Assembly: GCF_022832435.1 (NCBI RefSeq)
Contig: NZ_JALHLF010000001.1
Coordinates: forward strand, 39,020 to 103,019
Source: Novosphingobium organovorum
Lineage (GTDB): Bacteria > Pseudomonadota > Alphaproteobacteria > Sphingomonadales > Sphingomonadaceae
Direction: 5' to 3'
DNA: 64,000 nucleotides
Below are positions 46,645 to 55,667 of this stretch, one piece after another. A program made the position numbers and the translations under genes. The stretch's first letter is position 1. Every line of letters begins with the position of its first letter. The notes below the pieces were generated by a model. That model was not told the DNA's origin and did no database searches. It worked only from the letters and a program-made list of their open reading frames with translations.

Positions 46645-46743
46645 GGCGGTCGATCCGACTGCATCGGATCGACCGCCCTAGACCTTTGTTTTGACGCATT
46701 TTCCGAACCGTCAGGAGATTCCGCCTGACTGAAAATGCTCTAG
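46641..46743. repeat. Composite palindromic repeat bounded by CTAG
   Basis: Part 1 is a perfect 18-bp inverted repeat (46641-46658 with 46664-46681, loop CTGCA) that opens and closes with CTAG and holds the MAPEG stop codon. Part 2 is a nested hairpin: GCATTTT/AAAATGC (46696-46702/46732-46738) enclosing GTCAGG/CCTGAC (46710-46715/46724-46729), followed by TCTAG. The layout resembles interspersed TTTTGACGC-TTTTC...GAAAA-GC-TCTAG elements common in alphaproteobacterial genomes. It may also terminate the MAPEG transcript. Confidence 0.75.
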
Positions 46744-46814
46744 CGACGTGATTTCGGCATCTGCCCCCCCCCCGGCCACAGGGTGTAAAATGGCAGAACC
46801 GAACCACGAGCCCC

Positions 46815-47495
46815 TCAGGCCATCGGCATACCGCGTTCGAGCGCCTTGTCGCTGACGTAGGGGTTGGAGCGGCGCTCATCGCCAAAGGTGCTCACCGCGC
46901 CGTGACCGGGCACAAAGGTCACATCGTCCCCCAGCGGCCACAACCGTCCGGTGATCGAGTGCACCAGATCCTCAAGATTTCCGCGCGGAAAATCCCAGCG
47001 CCCGATCGCGCCCTTGAACAGCACGTCCCCCACGAAGGCGAACCGGCTCGGCGCATGGTGGAACACGACATGGCCCGGCGTGTGACCGGGACAGTGCACC
47101 ACATCCAGCTCCAGTTCGCCCACGGTGACGGTATCACCGTGCTCGAGCCAGCGATCGGGCTCGAAGGTGTGCGCTTCCATGTTCCAGCGCGGACCATCGT
47201 CATCGAGCTTGGCGATCCAGAAGCGGTCTTCCTCCTGCGGCCCCTCGATCGGTACGCCCATTTCCTTGGCGAGGACGCCCGCCTGACCGCAATGGTCGAG
47301 ATGCCCGTGCGTGACGAGGATCTTTTCCAGCGTCACCCCGGTCTTTTCGAGCGCCTGCTTGAGCTTGGGCAAGTCACCGCCGGGATCGACGAGCGCGCCG
47401 CGCATCGTGCGCGTGCACCAGACGAGCGAGCAATTCTGCTGAAGCGGCGTGACGGGAATGATGCCGACGCGCATGGGCTGTTCTGCTTGGGTCAT
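46815..47495 (-). CDS. Metallo-beta-lactamase fold hydrolase (glyoxalase II-like)
   Basis: This 226-residue protein has the zinc motif THGHLDHCG, then CPGHTPGHVVFH, GDVLFKGAIGRWDFP and VPGHG, all in order for MBL hydrolases close to YcbL/GloB. It probably hydrolyses a thioester or glutathione adduct. It ends with a tail after SNPYVSDKALE. It is followed by the S24 regulator upstream on the same strand, but the gap of 73 bases does not show coupling. Confidence 0.92.
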   Translation of the reverse strand: MTQAEQPMRVGIIPVTPLQQNCSLVWCTRTMRGALVDPGGDLPKLKQALEKTGVTLEKILVTHGHLDHCGQAGVLAKEMGVPIEGPQEEDRFWIAKLDDDGPRWNMEAHTFEPDRWLEHGDTVTVGELELDVVHCPGHTPGHVVFHHAPSRFAFVGDVLFKGAIGRWDFPRGNLEDLVHSITGRLWPLGDDVTFVPGHGAVSTFGDERRSNPYVSDKALERGMPMA

Positions 47496-47568
47496 GCACC
47501 GGACATGGCGCGCGCACCGCGCGATTGCAACCGGGCACGGCAGCGCCCACCCTTGCGCGAAGCCCCCG

Positions 47569-48243
47569 TCAGATCCGCCCGCTCTTCCACACCACGCGGC
47601 CGATTACCGCCAGATCCCCCGCCGCGCATTCGATCACGCCATAGGCCGGATTGTCGCTGCGCAGCGTCACGTGGCCGGGATGGCCGGTCTCCACCCGCTT
47701 GACCAGCAAGACCCCATCGAGGCGGACGACGTGGATTCCGTCGCGCAGCGCCTTTTGCCGCTGATCGACGAGAATTTCGTCCCCGTCGCGCAAGGTCGGC
47801 TCCATCGAATCGCCAGCGACGGTGATCGTGGCCAGATGGCCCGGCTGAAGCCCCATCGCGCGCAGCCAGCGCACCGAAAAACGGATCGAATCGAACGCCG
47901 TCTCGTCCTGATCGAGCCCCCCCGGTCCGGCCGAGGCACCGAGCACCAGCCGCGCGATCGCCACCCATTCCTCGCTTGCGCCAACAGCAGCGGAATCGCC
48001 GGACCTGGTGGAGGAAATTTCTTCCGGTCGCCCCAACTCCTCCTCGCTCACCCGGAAAAACCGGGCGAGTTTCGCACGATCCGTCTCCTCCAGCTTCCTG
48101 GGGCTGCCTTTGCGGACAAATTGCTGAAGATAGCTCGCGTTTTTGCCCAACAGCCGCGACAGCGCAGCCAGGCTCACCCCCCGCGCATCGGCGAGGTGAA
48201 GGAGACGGGCTCGGACAGGATCGCTTACCATAATGTAATCCAT
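47569..48243 (-). CDS. HTH/S24 peptidase-type repressor (CI/LexA-like)
   Basis: This 224-residue protein has an N-terminal HTH (about 10-70: VSLAALSRLLGKNASYLQQFVRKGSPRKL) and a C-terminal LexA/CI-type S24 domain. The catalytic dyad is S146 (VAGDSMEPTLRDGDE) and K182 (GVLLVKRVE), 36 residues apart as in LexA. An Ala-Gly pair at 105-106 (GASAGPGG) is a possible self-cleavage site. The start at 48243 is chosen because AGGA precedes it; ATG at 48231 is possible. It faces two small genes across a candidate operator and is probably autoregulated. Confidence 0.88.
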   Translation of the reverse strand: MDYIMVSDPVRARLLHLADARGVSLAALSRLLGKNASYLQQFVRKGSPRKLEETDRAKLARFFRVSEEELGRPEEISSTRSGDSAAVGASEEWVAIARLVLGASAGPGGLDQDETAFDSIRFSVRWLRAMGLQPGHLATITVAGDSMEPTLRDGDEILVDQRQKALRDGIHVVRLDGVLLVKRVETGHPGHVTLRSDNPAYGVIECAAGDLAVIGRVVWKSGRI

Positions 48244-48257
48244 ATCTGAAAGAAATT

Positions 48258-48273
48258 TCCTAGACAAGTAGGA
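48258..48273. promoter_or_regulatory. Candidate operator between divergent S24 repressor and mini-HTH gene
   Basis: TCCTA (48258-48262) and TAGGA (48269-48273) form an inverted repeat with a 6-base spacer. Flanking AAAT on the left and ATTT on the right extend the symmetry imperfectly. It lies 15 bases from the repressor start and 60 from the opposite start, where an autorepressor would bind. Confidence 0.45.
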
Positions 48274-48333
48274 TTTCAATTGGAACATATCATGAACACA
48301 CGCTAACCAACAAGAGAAAGGATACGGTGCGAC

Positions 48334-48534
48334 ATGCTGATCTCCCAGATCGAGCGCTTCCTGAATGCGACCAACATGCCGCGAACCACATTCGGACGCC
48401 TGGCGGCCGGCGATCCGCGCTTCGTCGAGGACCTGCGCAACGGGCGTGAGCCGCGCGAGGCCATGACCCGGCGGATCGAAGCCTTCATGAGCGGATACCG
48501 CACCACCGGCGAGGAGACCGCCCATGCACGCTGA
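48334..48534 (+). CDS. Small helix-turn-helix-like protein
   Basis: This 66-residue protein (MLISQIERFLNATNMPRTTFGRL...) has the look of a single mini-HTH unit: two helices with a FGRLAAGDPRFVEDLRNGREP centre and a closing helix RRIEAFMSGY. Similar short sequences occur in alphaproteobacteria as Cro-like or hypothetical proteins. A GAAAGGA ribosome site precedes the start. It is divergent from the S24 repressor and overlaps the next gene by 11 bases. DNA binding is inferred. Confidence 0.72.
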   Translation: MLISQIERFLNATNMPRTTFGRLAAGDPRFVEDLRNGREPREAMTRRIEAFMSGYRTTGEETAHAR

Positions 48535-48940
48535 TCTTGTCGCGGCTCCGGCCGACCGCACCGCCCCAACCGGGTCCACGCCGCTCGGCGCCCATCCGGC
48601 GCCCGGCCTGCGCCCGACACGCACGCAGCGCGGTCCCTGGCTGCAACTGCTGACGCAAGTGCTCCATCTCGCCGGACCGCGCGCCGAGTTCCTGCGCCAC
48701 GCCGAGCGCCCCTGGGCCAGCGCGACGTTCTCAGGCACGCGCCACACGATCGCGCTCGCCTTCACGGGCGCTGCGGCGCAGGACGACGGTGAACAGTTCG
48801 TGGAGGCCCTGCCCGAGCACGACTTCACCATTCCCGGCCACCTCGTCGCCGATGCGGCCCTGCGCGGGCTCGATCAGGACAACACCGGCGAGCCGCGCAT
48901 GGAGCTTGAAATCGAAGTGCTGCTGCTCGACGATCTGTGA
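48524..48940 (+). CDS. Conserved-looking hypothetical protein
   Basis: This 138-residue protein is not recognised. The first 45 residues are rich in Pro, Ala, Thr and Arg. The rest looks folded, with ATFSGTRHTIALAFTGAAAQDDGEQFVEALPEHDFTIPGHLVADA and an acidic end ELEIEVLLLDDL. It overlaps the mini-HTH gene by 11 bases, so both are probably expressed together under the S24 repressor. Confidence 0.68.
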   Translation: MHADLVAAPADRTAPTGSTPLGAHPAPGLRPTRTQRGPWLQLLTQVLHLAGPRAEFLRHAERPWASATFSGTRHTIALAFTGAAAQDDGEQFVEALPEHDFTIPGHLVADAALRGLDQDNTGEPRMELEIEVLLLDDL

Positions 48941-49034
48941 ACGCAAGCCAGACGGACCGCGTGCTCCAGGTTCAAATCCCAACCGGATGATGTTGAGGAT
49001 GAAGGCCCTTCAGGCGGTCATCCCCCTTGATCCC

Positions 49035-49085
49035 GGACGGACGACCGCACCCAGCATGGCGCGACAGCGGTGCGGTCGTCCGTCC
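49035..49085. terminator. 17-bp perfect inverted repeat between convergent genes
   Basis: Arms 49035-49051 and 49069-49085 (GGACGGACGACCGCACC and its complement) are perfectly paired across a 17-base loop. It lies between the 138-residue hypothetical gene (+) and a dehydrogenase gene (-). No T tract follows either arm, so termination is only likely. Confidence 0.5.
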
Positions 49086-49160
49086 AGCGCACGAGGGCGA
49101 TAACCCTCGAGACAAATCCTTTGGGCTTCCCGTTCCACGACGCGGCGCCCAAGCCTGCGG

Positions 49161-50117
49161 TCAGTACCCGCGCGCGTAATCTACTTCATGGACCAGCGGC
49201 TCGCCCGCCACATAGCGTTCGAGGTTGCCCGCAAAACGCTGCGCCGCGCGGCGGATGAGGCTGTCCTGCGCGAGCCCGGCCGCGTGCATCGAAATCTCGA
49301 CATTGGGGCACGACCACAAGGCGTGGTCGGCGGGAAGCGGTTCAGGATCGGTCACGTCGAGGTAGGCCCGGCCGAGCTGGCCCGAGCGCAGCGCCGCGAT
49401 CAGCGCGTCCTGGTCGACCACGTCGCCGCGCGCGACATTGACCAGCCCGGCGCCCGGCTTCATCGCCCCGAGTTCGGCCGCGCCGAACATACCGCGCGTC
49501 TCGCTCGTCGAGGGGACGATCAGGATCACCCAGTCGAACCGGCCCAGCGCGCTGCGCCATTCGCCGTTACCAAGGTCTCCCGCGCGCGGCGTACGCCGGG
49601 CCATCGTGACGCGCGCGTCGAACGCTTCGAGAATGGTGCGGATGCGCTGGCCGATCTCGCCTGCGCCGATCACCAGCACCTCAGCCTCCAGCAGCTCGCC
49701 GCGTCCGGGCGGCTGCGCCAGCCATTCGTGCCGGTCCTGCGCGCGCAGCAACGTCCCCCAGCCCTTGCCCAGCGACAGCATCCCCAGCACCGCGAATTCG
49801 GCGACCGAATGGGCGTGGAGGCCCGCACCGTTGGTCAGCCGCACGCCGTGCGCCTTGAACTGCTCGAGCGGCAACCAGTCGACACCCGAGGACATCACGC
49901 TGCACCACGTGAGCGCGTTGGCGCGCTGCATGGCCTCACCAACGGCGGCCTTGACCGAATTCTTGATCGTGAAGTCGGGCCAGATGATCTCGGCCCCGTC
50001 CATGCCTTCGCGAAAGCCTTCCGCGTTATCATACCACACCGGCGTAACAGCGGCAGGCATCGAGGGCTCGAGGAAGGGGCGAAAACGCGAATGCAGCAGG
50101 GCGCGGGTCACAGGCAT
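49161..50117 (-). CDS. D-isomer-specific 2-hydroxyacid dehydrogenase family protein
   Basis: This 318-residue NAD(P)-dependent dehydrogenase has the Rossmann motif VLVIGAGEIGQRIR, the catalytic arginine in NVARGDVVDQDAL, the glutamate in DVTDPEPLPADH and the histidine in EISMHAAG. This resembles the hydroxypyruvate/glyoxylate reductase GhrA-like branch more than the 2-hydroxyacid dehydrogenase at 21 kb. The frame extends upstream past the chosen ATG (50117), but that part is shadow sequence over the racemase gene. Confidence 0.9.
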   Translation of the reverse strand: MPVTRALLHSRFRPFLEPSMPAAVTPVWYDNAEGFREGMDGAEIIWPDFTIKNSVKAAVGEAMQRANALTWCSVMSSGVDWLPLEQFKAHGVRLTNGAGLHAHSVAEFAVLGMLSLGKGWGTLLRAQDRHEWLAQPPGRGELLEAEVLVIGAGEIGQRIRTILEAFDARVTMARRTPRAGDLGNGEWRSALGRFDWVILIVPSTSETRGMFGAAELGAMKPGAGLVNVARGDVVDQDALIAALRSGQLGRAYLDVTDPEPLPADHALWSCPNVEISMHAAGLAQDSLIRRAAQRFAGNLERYVAGEPLVHEVDYARGY

Positions 50118-50245
50118 AGTCCATCTGGCTGATAATTGCTTTGCCAGCCAAGGTATGGATGCAAAACGATTTGTCGACGCCCGGCAGGACAAGGCTGCCG
50201 TGCATCTATCGCGCCCGGACTTCAGGATAACGCAAGCGCTTGTCC

Positions 50246-50944
50246 TCAGTCCCCGTCCCATAGCACGAAATCGACCAGCGCCTGCGCGTGTAAGGCCGTG
50301 GTGTCGAACAGCGGCACCGCGCTGTCCCTGGGCCCCACCAGCAGCATGATTTCGGTACAGCCGAGCACGATCGCCTCGCAGCCCTGCTCGACAAGACGCG
50401 CGATGACCTCGCGGTAGAGCGCGCGGCTGGCCGGTTCGATCCGCCCGGCAACGAGTTCCTCGTAAATCACGCGGTGGACGACGGCGCGGTCGGCCGCGCC
50501 GGGCACGCGCACCTCCAGGCCATGGCTTTCGAGCCGTCCGCGATAGAAGTCCTGCTCCATCGTGAAGGCCGTGCCGAGCAGCCCGACACGGGTCAGACCA
50601 GCGGCCCGGATCGCGCGCGCGGCCGGGTCGGCAATATGGACGAGCGGGATGGCCACCGCCTGTTCGACCTCGCCAGCCATGCGGTGCATGGTGTTGGTGC
50701 AGATCGCCAAGCCTTGCGCGCCGGCCGCTTCCAGCCGCCGCGCCGCCTCGACCATCCTGCCGGTCAGCGCGTCCCAGTCGCCCGAGGCCTGAAGCGCCTC
50801 GATTTCGGCAAAGTCGAACGACCACAACAGGCACGGCGCCGAAACGGTCGGGCCGGTGCGATCGCGCACGCCTTCGTTGATCAGGCGGTAGTACTGCGCC
50901 GAGCTTTCCCAGCTCATCCCGCCCAGCAATCCGATCATCCGCAT
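50246..50944 (-). CDS. Aspartate/glutamate racemase family protein
   Basis: This 232-residue, cofactor-independent racemase-type protein starts MRMIGLLGGMSWESSAQYYRLIN. The two catalytic cysteines are in AICTNTMH and VLGCTEIML. The family interconverts D- and L-amino acids or acts on related substrates. It lies between the dehydrogenase and cysS genes on the same strand, with gaps too large to prove an operon. Confidence 0.92.
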   Translation of the reverse strand: MRMIGLLGGMSWESSAQYYRLINEGVRDRTGPTVSAPCLLWSFDFAEIEALQASGDWDALTGRMVEAARRLEAAGAQGLAICTNTMHRMAGEVEQAVAIPLVHIADPAARAIRAAGLTRVGLLGTAFTMEQDFYRGRLESHGLEVRVPGAADRAVVHRVIYEELVAGRIEPASRALYREVIARLVEQGCEAIVLGCTEIMLLVGPRDSAVPLFDTTALHAQALVDFVLWDGD

Positions 50945-50967
50945 GGCGTGCGCCCCTGTTCCGAGAT

Positions 50968-50986
50968 GGGCCTGACGGTCAGGCCC
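50968..50986 (-). terminator. Short hairpin directly after the cysS stop
   Basis: GGGCCTGA (50968-50975) pairs with TCAGGCCC (50979-50986) around CGG, immediately downstream of the cysS TAG. There is no T run, so it may be a weak terminator or an mRNA 3' stabiliser. Confidence 0.45.
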
Positions 50987-52438
50987 CTAACCCAGCTTCC
51001 ATTCCCAGCCGAGCGGATCGCCGTCCATCACCTCGACCCCCTGCGCGGCAAGATCGTCGCGCAGCGCGTCCGAGGTCGCAAAGTCCTTGCCGATGCGGGC
51101 CTGCTTGCGGCGCACCAGCACCTCCTCGATCGCCTCTTCGGCGATGTCGGCGGTCTTGGGACGCAGGCGTAGATCGGCGCGGGTCAGCGTGAAGAGGCCC
51201 AGACCCAGCACCGCGTCCATCCGCTCGACCACCGCGCGCTTGATCGCCGGATCGACCTTCTTGGCCGCCAGCGCATCCTCGAGCGCGGTCAGCGCGACCG
51301 CGGTATTGAGATCCTCGGCCATGGCCTTCTCGAAGGTTTCGACCATCGGCGCGAGCTTGGGATGGCTGCCCTCAGCGGCCTCGGCATCCCTGAGCCGCTC
51401 GGCCGCCATCAGCATCCGCTTGAGACGGGTGAGCGCGGCGCCCAGCCCTTCCCACGAAAACTCCAGCTCCGATCGGTAATGCGCCTGCAGGCACATCATG
51501 CGGTAGCCCAGCGGGTGGTAACCCTTGTCGATCAGCAGTTGCAGGCGCAGGAACTCGCCCGAAGATTTGCTCATCTTGCCCGAACGTTCAACCAGGAAGT
51601 TGTTGTGCATCCATATCCGCGCGCCCGAATTGGCGGGCACGTCGAGCCCGTTGGTGCAGCAAAAGGCCTGGTTCTGCGCGATCTCGTTGGGGTGGTGGAT
51701 CTCGCGGTGATCGATCCCGCCGGTGTGGATGTCGAACGGAAAGCCGAGCAGCTTGCCCGACATGACCGAGCATTCCAGATGCCAGCCCGGCGCGCCCTTG
51801 CCCCAGGGCGAATCCCATTCCATCTGGCGCGTCTCGCCAGCGGGGGTCTTGCGCCAGATCGCGAAATCGGCCGCGTTGCGCTTGCCCGCCACCGCCTCGA
51901 TCCGCCCTTCGCCCTCTTCGGTCACCGCACGCGCGAGACGGCCGTAATCCGAGACGGTCGACACGTCGAAGTAAAGCCCGCTGTCCAGCTCATAGCAGTG
52001 GCGTGGGGCGATCTCCTTGGCAAAGTCGATCATCGCATCGATGTAGTCGGTCGCGATCGACCAGTGCGCGGGCTGGCGGATGTTGAGCGCCTTGATATCC
52101 GCCCAATAGGCCTGCGTGTAATGCTGCGCGATGTCCCAGATCGACTGCGCCTTTTGCGCCGCCATCTTCTCCATCTTGTCCTCGCCGGCATCGCCATCGT
52201 CGGTCAGGTGGCCGACATCGGTGATGTTGATGACATGGGTCAGCCTCAGCCCGCGGTGGCTGAGCGTCCGGCCCAGGATGTCGGCGAAGACATAGGCGCG
52301 CATGTTGCCGATGTGGGGATAGTTGTAGACCGTCGGCCCGCAGGTATAGACCCGCGCTTCGCCTTCATGGACGGGCTCAAAGGGTTCCATCTGGCGGGTC
52401 AGGCTGTTGAACAGCGTGAGAGCGGGAAGGTCTGTCAT
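50987..52438 (-). CDS. cysS: Cysteinyl-tRNA synthetase
   Basis: This class I synthetase of 483 residues has the HIGH-type motif YTCGPTVYNYPHIGN, with the zinc-ligand cysteine, and the KMSKS motif SGKMSKSSGEFL. The zinc-binding WHLECS and GGIDHREIHHPNEIAQ segments are present. The start at 52438 begins MTDLPALTLFNSL; earlier in-frame codons are outside the conserved region. Confidence 0.97.
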   Translation of the reverse strand: MTDLPALTLFNSLTRQMEPFEPVHEGEARVYTCGPTVYNYPHIGNMRAYVFADILGRTLSHRGLRLTHVINITDVGHLTDDGDAGEDKMEKMAAQKAQSIWDIAQHYTQAYWADIKALNIRQPAHWSIATDYIDAMIDFAKEIAPRHCYELDSGLYFDVSTVSDYGRLARAVTEEGEGRIEAVAGKRNAADFAIWRKTPAGETRQMEWDSPWGKGAPGWHLECSVMSGKLLGFPFDIHTGGIDHREIHHPNEIAQNQAFCCTNGLDVPANSGARIWMHNNFLVERSGKMSKSSGEFLRLQLLIDKGYHPLGYRMMCLQAHYRSELEFSWEGLGAALTRLKRMLMAAERLRDAEAAEGSHPKLAPMVETFEKAMAEDLNTAVALTALEDALAAKKVDPAIKRAVVERMDAVLGLGLFTLTRADLRLRPKTADIAEEAIEEVLVRRKQARIGKDFATSDALRDDLAAQGVEVMDGDPLGWEWKLG

Positions 52439-52555
52439 GATGCAAGCGGCATTAGGCAGGCCGCGCCAAAGGTCAAGCCGCCGCGCGGAAGGGCCTGTCC
52501 CCGTAGCCCGCACCGGTTTTGCGTGCGAAGACCGGCAGCCCGCATGCCAGCGGTT

Positions 52556-53461
52556 TCAGCGATGCGCCAGCATCAGCACCAGAACGCCCAGCGTAATGAG
52601 CCCGAAGCCGTACCCTTCGCGCGCCGAAAGCCAGCGCCCTGACATCTGGCGCGAGACCAGCGCGACGATCGGCATCTCGATCAACGCCAGCGTGCGCACG
52701 TTGGCGGCCATGGTCAGCGAGAAGGCGATGAACCAGTTGGCCGACGCGAAGGCACCGAGCGCCCCGGCCGGGACACTCAGCCGCCACTCACGCCAGGACT
52801 GCGTGAACGCCCGCGAATCGCGAAAGACGAACCAGGCGCTCATCACCCCGGTCTGGATCGCCAGCGAGACGACCAGGATCAGCAGAGCGCGCAGCATGAA
52901 GCTGCCTTCGCCCACCGCTTCGATCGAGGCGCGAAAACAGATCGAGGTAAGCCCGAACAACCCGCCGCTCGTCACTCCCACCACCAGCGACCTCCAGTCG
53001 GCCAGCGCGCCCGCTCCGTGCCCGGGCTTGAGCGAGGCGAGGATCACCCCGACCGTCACCACCAGCACCGCCAGCCAGCCCAACCCCGGCAGCCGGTCGC
53101 CGATGAGCACCAGCCCGAGCACCGCAACCGTGACCGGCTCGGTCTTGATATAGGCATAGGCAACGCCAAAATCGCGCTTGGCCATGACTACCAGCATCAG
53201 CGCCGTCGCCGCGATCTGGAGCACCCCGCCCAGCAGCGCCCAGCCCCAGGCCGCAGGCGAAGGCGTCGGAAGGCCCTGCCCGGTTACGCCCAGATAAAGC
53301 GCCAGCAGGACGATCGCGAACGGCAGTCCATAGACGAAGCGCACCTGCGTGCCGCCCGCGGTGCCGATCCGCGCGGTCAGGCGGGACTGCAGCGCGTTGC
53401 GGAACACCTGGCCAAGCGCGGCCGCCAGCGTGAAGGGCACCCAGAGATAACCGTGGGTCAA
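52556..53461 (-). CDS. DMT superfamily (EamA-type) transporter
   Basis: This 301-residue membrane protein has about ten helices in two EamA repeats. Repeat 1 includes FVYGLPFAIVLLALYLG and GVAYAYIKTEPVTVAVLGLVLIGDRLPG; repeat 2 ends with ALIEMPIVALVSRQMSGRWLSAREGYG. The YAYIKTEPVTVAVLG and ERL-like glutamate positions are typical. It probably exports a metabolite or amino acid; the substrate is unknown. Confidence 0.88.
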   Translation of the reverse strand: MTHGYLWVPFTLAAALGQVFRNALQSRLTARIGTAGGTQVRFVYGLPFAIVLLALYLGVTGQGLPTPSPAAWGWALLGGVLQIAATALMLVVMAKRDFGVAYAYIKTEPVTVAVLGLVLIGDRLPGLGWLAVLVVTVGVILASLKPGHGAGALADWRSLVVGVTSGGLFGLTSICFRASIEAVGEGSFMLRALLILVVSLAIQTGVMSAWFVFRDSRAFTQSWREWRLSVPAGALGAFASANWFIAFSLTMAANVRTLALIEMPIVALVSRQMSGRWLSAREGYGFGLITLGVLVLMLAHR

Positions 53462-53628
53462 GGAAGGACACTTTCAGAACGCAGGGAACGGTCGAGCGGA
53501 CCCGGTGCGAACCGGGGCGCTCCTGGCAAAGGCAGACGGCGCCCGGCGGAGGCGCACCAGTTGCGGCCAGGCCAGTTGCGAGAGGCCGGTTGTGGCAGGC
53601 GCGCCGCAGGGCCGCGCGCCCGGTTGGA

Positions 53629-55443
53629 TCATTCCTCCTCGAACAGCCCGGCAAGCTGTTCGATCATCGTGCCGCCAAGCTGCTCAGCGTCCATGATGGT
53701 CACCGCGCGGCGGTAGTAGCGGGTCACGTCATGCCCGATGCCGATCGCCACGAGCTGGATCGGCGACTTGCTCTCGATCCATTCGATGACCCGGCGAAGA
53801 TGCGCCTCGAGATAGCCGGCCGAGTTCACCGAAAGGGTCGAATCGTCGACCGGCGCGCCATCCGAAATCACCATCAGGATGCGCCGGTCCTCGGTCCGCG
53901 CCAGCAGGCGTTCGTGCGCCCAGAGCAGCGCCTCGCCGTCGATGTTCTCCTTGAGCAGACCTTCGCGCATCATCAGGCCCAGGTTCTTGCGCGCGCGGCG
54001 CCAGGGCTCGTCCGCCTTCTTGTAGACGATGTGACGCAAGTCGTTGAGCCGGCCGGGATGCGCGGGCTTGCCGTTGGCCAGCCAGTGCTCGCGGCTCTGC
54101 CCACCCTTCCACGCGCGCGTCGTGAAGCCCAGGATCTCGACCTTGACCCCGCAGCGCTCGAGCGTGCGCGCCATGACGTCCGCGCTGATCGCCGCGATCG
54201 AGATCGGCCGTCCACGCATCGAGCCCGAATTGTCGAGCAGGAGCGTGACCACCGTGTCCTTGAATTCGACGTCGCGCTCGATCTTGTAGGACAGCGACTG
54301 GCCGGGCGAGACCACCACCCGCGCCAGACGCGCGGCGTCGAGCAGGCCTTCCTCCTGGTCGAAATCCCACGACCGGTTCTGCTGCGCCATGAGCCGGCGC
54401 TGGAGACGGTTGGCAAGCCGGGTCACGACGCCCTGCAACCCCTTGAGCTGGGCATCGAGATAAGCGCGCAGGCGCGTCAGTTCGGCATCGTCGCACAGAT
54501 CCGCCGCGCCAACGACCTCGTCGTAGGCGCTGGTGAAGACCTCGTAGTCGAAATCGGCGGGGATGTCGGTCCAGGGACGGTTGGGGCGCACGGGCATCAT
54601 GCCCTCCTCGCCCTCGTCGCCGTCCTGGCCTTCCTCCATGTCGTCCGAAGCGTCGCCCTCGGCCTCGCTCTCGCCTTCGTTTTCACCGCGCTGGGGCTCA
54701 GCGGCCATTTCGGACGGCTGGGGCTGCTCGCCCTGGTCCTCGCCGTCCTGCTCTTCCTCGGTCTGCTCGTCGCCGGGATTGTCGTCCATGTCCTCGGGCG
54801 GCATCTCGGTCGGCTCGAGTTTGGTCAGTTCCAGGTGCTGGAGCATGTCGAGCGAAAGCGACTGGAAGGCGCGCTGATCCTCGATCGAACCGGCCAGCGC
54901 GTCGAAATCGCGCGCGGCCTTGCTCTCGATCCAGTTGCGCACCATCTCGACGCCCGGCCGGGCCACTTCGGGCACCGGGTCGCCGGTCAGCCGCTCGCGC
55001 AGCAGCAGCGCCAGCGCCGAGGAAATCGGCACTTCGTCGGGCGCCTCGGCCCGCGCGATGGGATCGGTGGCGATCCGCGCCTCGAGCGCGGCATCGAGAT
55101 TGGCGCGCATACCCGGATAGGCGTTGGCCCCCAGCGCTTCGTACCGCACCGTCTCGATCGCATCGAAGCAGGCGCGCGCCACCGGTTCGCTCGGCATCTC
55201 GTGCATGTGCGTCTTGTCGTTGTGATGGCGCAGCCGCAGCGCGAAACTGTCGGCCTGTCCCCGCGCGCGCATCGCCGCATCGCGCGGGACATTGCGTCCA
55301 GGCATGGGAATGCGGAACAGCGATCCCGTCGAACTGGGATTGTCGGCCGTCCAGTTGACCTCGACCTCGTTGTCCTGCGCGATGGCGCGCGAGGCGATGG
55401 CAAGGGCGGACTTGAAGCGATCTGCGGGGGATTCGTCGGACAT
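53629..55443 (-). CDS. cobT: Cobaltochelatase subunit CobT
   Basis: CobT is the VWA-type subunit of the aerobic cobalt chelatase (CobN-CobS-CobT) of cobalamin synthesis. The 604-residue protein has an N-terminal part ([24 protein letters not shown]), a very acidic Glu/Asp/Gln-rich middle (about 210-275), and a C-terminal VWA domain with the MIDAS motif [11 protein letters not shown] near residue 385 and a [10 protein letters not shown] site. CobS and CobN are not in this window, and downstream genes are unrelated, so partners must be elsewhere. Confidence 0.93.
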   Translation of the reverse strand: MSDESPADRFKSALAIASRAIAQDNEVEVNWTADNPSSTGSLFRIPMPGRNVPRDAAMRARGQADSFALRLRHHNDKTHMHEMPSEPVARACFDAIETVRYEALGANAYPGMRANLDAALEARIATDPIARAEAPDEVPISSALALLLRERLTGDPVPEVARPGVEMVRNWIESKAARDFDALAGSIEDQRAFQSLSLDMLQHLELTKLEPTEMPPEDMDDNPGDEQTEEEQDGEDQGEQPQPSEMAAEPQRGENEGESEAEGDASDDMEEGQDGDEGEEGMMPVRPNRPWTDIPADFDYEVFTSAYDEVVGAADLCDDAELTRLRAYLDAQLKGLQGVVTRLANRLQRRLMAQQNRSWDFDQEEGLLDAARLARVVVSPGQSLSYKIERDVEFKDTVVTLLLDNSGSMRGRPISIAAISADVMARTLERCGVKVEILGFTTRAWKGGQSREHWLANGKPAHPGRLNDLRHIVYKKADEPWRRARKNLGLMMREGLLKENIDGEALLWAHERLLARTEDRRILMVISDGAPVDDSTLSVNSAGYLEAHLRRVIEWIESKSPIQLVAIGIGHDVTRYYRRAVTIMDAEQLGGTMIEQLAGLFEEE

Positions 55444-55518
55444 GATGCACGACAGCTAGCGCATCACGCCAAGCGCCTCAATGCGATTGCCCGCCAGACA
55501 ATTGACCTTAAGCGGCGC

Positions 55519-55550
55519 GGGCCGCACGGGCATGGACTTCAGCCCGTGCG
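55519..55550. terminator. 10-bp hairpin upstream of cobT
   Basis: GCCGCACGGG and CCCGTGCGGC are perfectly complementary across a 12-base loop, between the small hypothetical gene and cobT. It may terminate the 94-residue gene's transcript, but it lacks a T tract. Confidence 0.4.
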
Positions 55551-55667
55551 GCGAGGCACGCCCGCAGCAGCCTTTCCGCCTCGCCCCCGCCAGGGCTGCG
55601 CGAACAGGTCGCCCCAGAGCCATGCCCGCTGATGTGCGGCCGGGGGTCAGCGCTCAGCCGTCAGCGG

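Noticed and set aside
47569-48940. Prophage or its remnant around the S24 repressor
   Set aside because: No integrase, terminase, capsid or tail gene, no att-like duplication; flanking genes are ordinary chromosomal ones.
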